9,111 nt of DNA, from NCBI GenBank assembly GCA_021817645.1, contig JAKAGH010000120.1, positions 1 through 9,111 of the forward strand. The letters run 5' to 3'. How positions within the stretch are numbered: position 1 is the stretch's first letter; each line of letters begins with the position of its first letter. The notes beneath the pieces were generated by a model, which saw only the letters and a list, made by a program, of their open reading frames with translations, did no database searches and was not told where the DNA came from. Shown here one piece after another: positions 6,489-9,111 of this stretch. Both the position numbers and the translations under genes were made by a program. This DNA comes from Deltaproteobacteria bacterium (lineage in GTDB: Bacteria; Desulfobacterota; Desulfobaccia; Desulfobaccales; 0-14-0-80-60-11).

Positions 6489-6558
6489 AAGGAAATCCTC
6501 ACATCCCGGATCCATGTGACCCGGCCCGGCCGCCGGGGAGGATGATAGGACAAAAACC

Positions 6559-7407
6559 ATGGATTTCAGCAGGATCAAAATATTTAATGTCAGGTACGAA
6601 GGATACGCTGATGGTTCAGTAAAATTCTTCGGCGATATGATCAAGGACCTGACGGGGTATGCCAAGGAAGAATTTAGTGAGAAGACGGTTACTTGGACGG
6701 GGATAATTCATCCGGAGGATTTGCGGGGCGCCAAGGATGCGGTTAAGGCCGGGCTCAAAGGGGATAAAACTTACGAGAGAGAATATCGCATCATTACTAA
6801 AAGTGGTGAGGTCAAATGGATTTTGGAGTTGAGCCAGATAATTTGTGATAACGAAGGGAAAATAAAATCCATCTCCGGGATTCTCCTGGACACTACTTAT
6901 CAGAAAAGCCTGGAACTGGAAGAGGCCAGATGCCGCCGGCTGGAGGGCAAATATCTTAATTTCATGCTGGCCCATGAAGAATTCGGTCTGCGGGTGGATA
7001 AGATCAGGGAAATTATTCAACTGATGGACATCACTGCGGTTCCCAATGCCCCCGAATTCGTCAAGGGAGTGATCAACTTACGGGGAAAAGTCATCCCGGT
7101 GGTTGATCTGGGACTGAAGCTGGGTTTACCCGATGTGGGAAATGATCATCAGACCTGCATCATCATCACGGAAATGCCGGGGAATAAAGGCCTGGCCGGT
7201 ATTATCGCCGATGCGGTCTCCGATATCTCTTATATCAACGGCACGGACATCGATGATGCGGTCCAGAGTCACTTGCAGGCGGAATATATTTTCGGCATGG
7301 CCAAAACCAGCAGAGGGGTGAGAATCCTCCTGGATATTGACAAGACCTTGAATCCTGCGGAATTGAGCCTCGGGGATCGAGGTTCCCCGGCCGCGATCCC
7401 GGAATAA
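6559..7407 (+). CDS. PAS-CheW fusion protein
   Basis: A 282-residue soluble protein with two modules. Residues 1-115 form a PAS domain of the PAS_3/PAC type (FFGDMIKDLTGY, IIHPEDL, then YEREYRIITKSGEVKWI and ISGILLDTT). A short charged helix (116-130) leads to a CheW domain (about 130-265) with PNAPEFVKGVINLRGKVIPVVDL. CheW domains couple receptors to the CheA kinase; the PAS domain suggests a cytoplasmic ligand, redox or light input, or dimerisation. The conserved arginine usually following VVDL is replaced by Gly185. The start is supported by AGGA at 6547-6550, eight bases before the ATG, within a purine-rich GGGGAGGATGATAGGA. The gene faces the XRE regulator gene convergently, with 92 bp between their stops. 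Confidence 0.9.
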   Translation: MDFSRIKIFNVRYEGYADGSVKFFGDMIKDLTGYAKEEFSEKTVTWTGIIHPEDLRGAKDAVKAGLKGDKTYEREYRIITKSGEVKWILELSQIICDNEGKIKSISGILLDTTYQKSLELEEARCRRLEGKYLNFMLAHEEFGLRVDKIREIIQLMDITAVPNAPEFVKGVINLRGKVIPVVDLGLKLGLPDVGNDHQTCIIITEMPGNKGLAGIIADAVSDISYINGTDIDDAVQSHLQAEYIFGMAKTSRGVRILLDIDKTLNPAELSLGDRGSPAAIPE

Positions 7408-7468
7408 GTTCGACCGCTTCAACTTCTTGCCACCCAACCCCGGGGTTCTCCAGCTTATGGATTTTCCA

Positions 7469-7484
7469 GCCAGGATTACCTGGC
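7469..7484. terminator. Hairpin between convergent PAS-CheW and XRE genes
   Basis: GCCAGG-ATTA-CCTGGC is a perfect 6-bp stem with a 4-base loop, next to very GC-rich self-complementary sequence at 7482-7498. On the minus strand it is followed by TGGAAAATCC, on the plus strand by GC-rich DNA, so it would work better for the XRE gene. The missing T tract keeps confidence low. The palindrome AACCCCGGGGTT at 7437-7448 is a second candidate. Confidence 0.3.
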
Positions 7485-7499
7485 CCGGGCCCCGGGGGC

Positions 7500-7970
7500 T
7501 TAATCCGCCAACAATAATATTTTCTGCACCTGTTGAGAGCTGGGCTGCTGCACAGTTGTCTGGCATTCCTCATAGACGCGGGCGATGAGACGCGCCTTCT
7601 GGCAATTATCTAATCTTAAGCGGCTTTCTTTAATTACTTCCTCGATGGTGGCGATGACCGCGGCCAAAAGCGCGATTTCGACGGGTGTTTTTGCCATATG
7701 TGCATTTCCCGCCGGAACAAAGTCCTTGGGCCCCGTACCATTATGATCACCGCCTCGCAATAGCCAGTCTATAGTAACCCCACCTAACGCGGCAATTTTA
7801 TTTAAAGTTACGTCGTCAGGAATTCTACCTGATTCATATCTGGAAATGGCGTTTTGCTTAATCCCTAAGGCTTCAGCAAACCCCTTTTGAGTCATTTCTC
7901 CCCGAATTTTTCTGATCCGTTCCCCTACTTTTAATATTATCCCAATATTGGGATAATGATTTCTTTTCAT
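7500..7970 (-). CDS. XRE-family helix-turn-helix transcriptional regulator
   Basis: A 156-residue regulator counted from the ATG at 7970. The Cro/CI-type HTH is near the N-terminus: VGERIRKIRGEMTQKGFAEA, then LGIKQNAISRYESGRIPDDVTLNKIAALGGVTIDWLLRG, with the recognition helix in QNAISRYESG. The C-terminal half (about 95-140) is helical (TPVEIALLAAVIATIEEVIK, then QKARLIARVYEEC) and probably dimerises; it has no peptidase motif, so this is not a self-cleaving LexA/CI type. An AGGA lies ten bases before the ATG. A TTG at 7976 is possible but less likely. Two related palindromes, one covering codons 5-12 and one over the ribosome binding site, suggest autoregulation. It is divergent from the MCP-like gene, which shares the 219-bp intergenic region and may be its target. 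Confidence 0.88.
   Translation of the reverse strand: MKRNHYPNIGIILKVGERIRKIRGEMTQKGFAEALGIKQNAISRYESGRIPDDVTLNKIAALGGVTIDWLLRGGDHNGTGPKDFVPAGNAHMAKTPVEIALLAAVIATIEEVIKESRLRLDNCQKARLIARVYEECQTTVQQPSSQQVQKILLLAD
7936..7957. promoter_or_regulatory. Operator O1: perfect 22-bp palindrome
   Basis: ATTATCCCAAT (7936-7946) is followed directly by its exact reverse complement ATTGGGATAAT (7947-7957). The site lies inside the first codons of the XRE gene (residues H5-I12 from the ATG). A perfect 22-bp palindrome is very unlikely by chance and is a natural target for the dimeric regulator encoded there. Confidence 0.65.
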
Positions 7971-7979
7971 TACCAATAA

Positions 7980-7995
7980 ATCCTATTAATGGGAT
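7980..7995. promoter_or_regulatory. Operator O2: related palindrome over the XRE ribosome binding site
   Basis: ATCCTATTAATGGGAT is symmetric at seven of eight positions and shares ATCC....GGGAT with the core of O1 (ATCCCAATATTGGGAT). Its centre is 41 bp from the O1 centre, about four helical turns, so two dimers would lie on the same DNA face. It overlaps the AGGA of the XRE gene and lies just downstream of the proposed promoter. Confidence 0.55.
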
Positions 7996-8012
7996 ATTTA
8001 CTTTTTTCTCTA

Positions 8013-8041
8013 AATATCTTGCGGTTTATTTATTAACCCAA
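8013..8041 (-). promoter_or_regulatory. Possible promoter of the XRE gene
   Basis: On the minus strand TTGGGT (8036-8041) and GATATT (8013-8018) are separated by 17 bases. Transcription would start near 8006, just before O2, a position that suits simple repression by bound regulator. Confidence 0.42.
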
Positions 8042-8051
8042 AGAAAAATCG

Positions 8052-8081
8052 TTAACATTTTCCTGAATGCTTACCGATATA
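8052..8081 (+). promoter_or_regulatory. Possible promoter of the MCP-like gene
   Basis: TTAACA (8052-8057, five of six consensus positions) and GATATA (8076-8081) with an 18-base spacer, about 115 bases before the ATG at 8196. A degenerate operator-like sequence, ATCCAAATGGGGGCAT (8095-8110, 11 of 16 matches to the O1 core), lies just downstream of the expected start. Confidence 0.35.
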
Positions 8082-8181
8082 TCTTCCCAGTAGCATCCAA
8101 ATGGGGGCATGCTCAAGCACCGCGTACCGCTTCGAATCGATTTTTTCGTTCACTTGCGGGCTAGGCTCCTGCGGTAAGGCC

Positions 8182-8198
8182 AATGGTGGGAACCAATG
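8182..8198 (+). promoter_or_regulatory. Hairpin over the start codon of the MCP-like gene
   Basis: In the mRNA the ATG at 8196-8198 is part of AATGGT-GGGA-ACCAAT with one further outer pair and one mismatch, so both the start codon and the GGTGGG that would serve as ribosome binding site can be paired. This would lower translation. It is a small structure and may be incidental. Confidence 0.3.
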
Positions 8199-9077
8199 AC
8201 GATTACCCTCGATCCAAAAATTCTTTTTACCTATATATTTCAAAAGTGCAAGCTTAATCGGCACAAAATTGAATTGGCTAACATATTAAGCGAGTTGTCT
8301 GCTGAGTTAGCGGCACTCAACACGAGCACTGAAGAAGACTTTCTGAACATAGGTGATAATTTACAAGAATTCTCCCGCCGGGCCCGGGAAATCTCCGAAA
8401 CCTCAGCAGGGGTGGCCAGTCTGATGGCCGGCGCGGAAATTAACAGCGCCATCGAAAAATTAAACCGGATCCTTAACCGGATGGGCGATCTCGGGGGTGA
8501 ATGTGAACGCCGGACTGCGGCCCTGCAGCAAATTATCCCGATCTTGAATGGTATCGAACGATCCATGTCAGGATTCATGAAGATTGTGAAGACCTTATTG
8601 ATGCTCGGGGTTTTCACCCGGGTGGAGAGCGCCCACGTCGGTATCATTGGCGAAGATTTCTCGGCCCTGGCCAACCAGGTAAATGAGTTGGCCCAGGATA
8701 TCGAAGCCAAATCCAATAGAATACTCTCTCAATCCCATTCTTTGGCCTCGCTGATCGAACAAAGCCTGACGAATGTTTTGAATATCAGGGAGTTACAGCA
8801 GGGCCAGCTTCAAAAGATCGTGACAAACACGACCGATAGCCTCAGCTCTTTGAGAGACAAACACAGCAGCTCATCTACCATAGCCATTAATGTCGGCCAA
8901 AAATATCAGCACGTCTACAATAATATTGAGCATATTGTGACGTTGCTACAGGTTCATGACATCACCAGGCAACAAATTGAACATGTAGAAAAGGCTTTTG
9001 TTAGCCTGGCTACCGCGATCCAGGGAAAATCCAAGGCTAATGGTAATAACCTAGCGAGCCCTAATGTCGGCAATTGA
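8196..9077 (+). CDS. Soluble MCP-like chemosensory protein
   Basis: A 293-residue, largely coiled-coil protein with no membrane helix, HAMP or recognisable sensor domain. The middle matches the hairpin tip of methyl-accepting chemotaxis proteins: TLLMLGVFTRVESAHVGIIG, then EDFSALANQVNELAQDIEAKS (about 133-173), aligned to the usual NLLALNAAIEAARAGE..GRGFAVVADEVRKLA. The tip is divergent: the usual ARAGE is AHVGI, so contact with CheA/CheW may be altered. The end carries LLQVHDITRQQIEHVEKAF (about 250-268), a DITRQQ motif I associate with MCP- and CheZ-like helical proteins. The ribosome binding site is weak (GGTGGGA five bases before the ATG) and lies within a hairpin around the start. With the PAS-CheW gene nearby, a cytoplasmic signalling array component is the likely role. 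Confidence 0.75.
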   Translation: MTITLDPKILFTYIFQKCKLNRHKIELANILSELSAELAALNTSTEEDFLNIGDNLQEFSRRAREISETSAGVASLMAGAEINSAIEKLNRILNRMGDLGGECERRTAALQQIIPILNGIERSMSGFMKIVKTLLMLGVFTRVESAHVGIIGEDFSALANQVNELAQDIEAKSNRILSQSHSLASLIEQSLTNVLNIRELQQGQLQKIVTNTTDSLSSLRDKHSSSSTIAINVGQKYQHVYNNIEHIVTLLQVHDITRQQIEHVEKAFVSLATAIQGKSKANGNNLASPNVGN

Positions 9078-9111
9078 TGTTTGCAAAATCCAGGAAGCTC
9101 AACTTAAGATC
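9077..9111 (+). CDS. Start of a downstream ORF (partial)
   Basis: The ATG at 9077-9079 overlaps the TGA of the MCP-like gene by one base (TGATG), the usual sign of translational coupling. The visible peptide is MFAKSRKLNLR and it runs off the window. There is no ribosome binding site of its own, which fits coupling. Too little is visible to name it; the call rests only on the overlap. Confidence 0.42.
   Translation, partial: MFAKSRKLNLR

Larger units (their letters stand above)
5980..6558. other. 579-bp region with no convincing gene
   Basis: Open frames here have no protein-like composition, ribosome binding site or family resemblance. The region is C-rich at first, then mixed. It holds several small hairpins: GCGGC-TCGC-GCCGC (6121-6134), TGGGAA with TTCCCA (6230-6235 and 6248-6253), and CGGTT-TT-AACCG (6272-6283). 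None is followed by a clear T tract. I looked for known riboswitch cores, including cyclic-di-GMP types, and a tRNA T-arm and saw none. The right end contains the promoter and leader of the PAS-CheW gene. An unrecognised small RNA or gene remnant cannot be excluded. Confidence 0.5.

Noticed and set aside
6315..6665. 116-residue minus-strand frame before and into the PAS-CheW gene
   Set aside because: It overlaps the well-supported PAS-CheW start in antisense and has no recognisable features.
8052..8264. 70-residue minus-strand frame in the XRE/MCP-like intergenic region
   Set aside because: It overlaps the start of the MCP-like gene in antisense and lies in the shared promoter region; no ribosome binding site or similarity.
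1..9111. CRISPR array, tRNA, toxin-antitoxin pair, transposase or phage genes
   Set aside because: No regularly spaced repeats, tRNA arms or protein families of these kinds were found; the XRE regulator has no adjacent toxin-like partner.

Overview
The window reads as chromosomal DNA of an anaerobic deltaproteobacterium-type organism (Desulfobacterota). The grounds are a NrfH-type tetraheme quinol dehydrogenase followed by what looks like the start of nrfA, a long-form SRP RNA, a PatZ-like acyl-CoA synthetase/acetyltransferase fusion, and moderately high GC in most genes. The assignment is by general resemblance and is not certain at genus level.

Layout. Bases 1-623 (minus strand) hold the promoter-proximal end of a nitrite-ammonification operon: nrfH, then the first 41 codons of a lipoprotein that is probably NrfA. 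Bases 780-1560 (plus strand) hold an HU/IHF-family gene with a good sigma-70-type promoter, followed nine bases later by a signal recognition particle RNA of the large bacterial type (about 270 nt, closed by a 12-bp helix) and a strong hairpin. A 127-bp imperfect palindrome that looks like a MITE or REP-type element lies next (1561-1687), between the SRP RNA unit and the convergent gpmA gene (1702-2451, minus). From about 2650 to 3216 the DNA becomes AT-rich and carries one unrecognised ORF, probably acquired. Then comes a large gene (3313-5979) for an 888-residue ADP-forming acyl-CoA synthetase fused to a GNAT acetyltransferase. A 579-bp stretch with no convincing gene follows.

The right third (6559-9111) is a small chemosensory-type neighbourhood: a PAS-CheW fusion, a divergent XRE-family repressor with two related operator-like palindromes at its own start, and a soluble MCP-like protein without membrane segments. 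The last overlaps the start of a further ORF that leaves the window. CheA, CheB and CheR are not in view, so whether this is a chemotaxis pathway or another regulatory pathway cannot be told from here.

The genes are mostly independent housekeeping or accessory units. The only likely co-transcribed sets are nrfH-nrfA, HU-SRP RNA (possibly), and the MCP-like gene with its downstream partner. I see no CRISPR array, tRNA, insertion sequence with a transposase, or clear defence system. The best leads are the repressor's paired operators, the substituted heme-1 ligand position in NrfH, the retained catalytic histidine in the PatZ-like protein, and the AT-rich orphan ORF.
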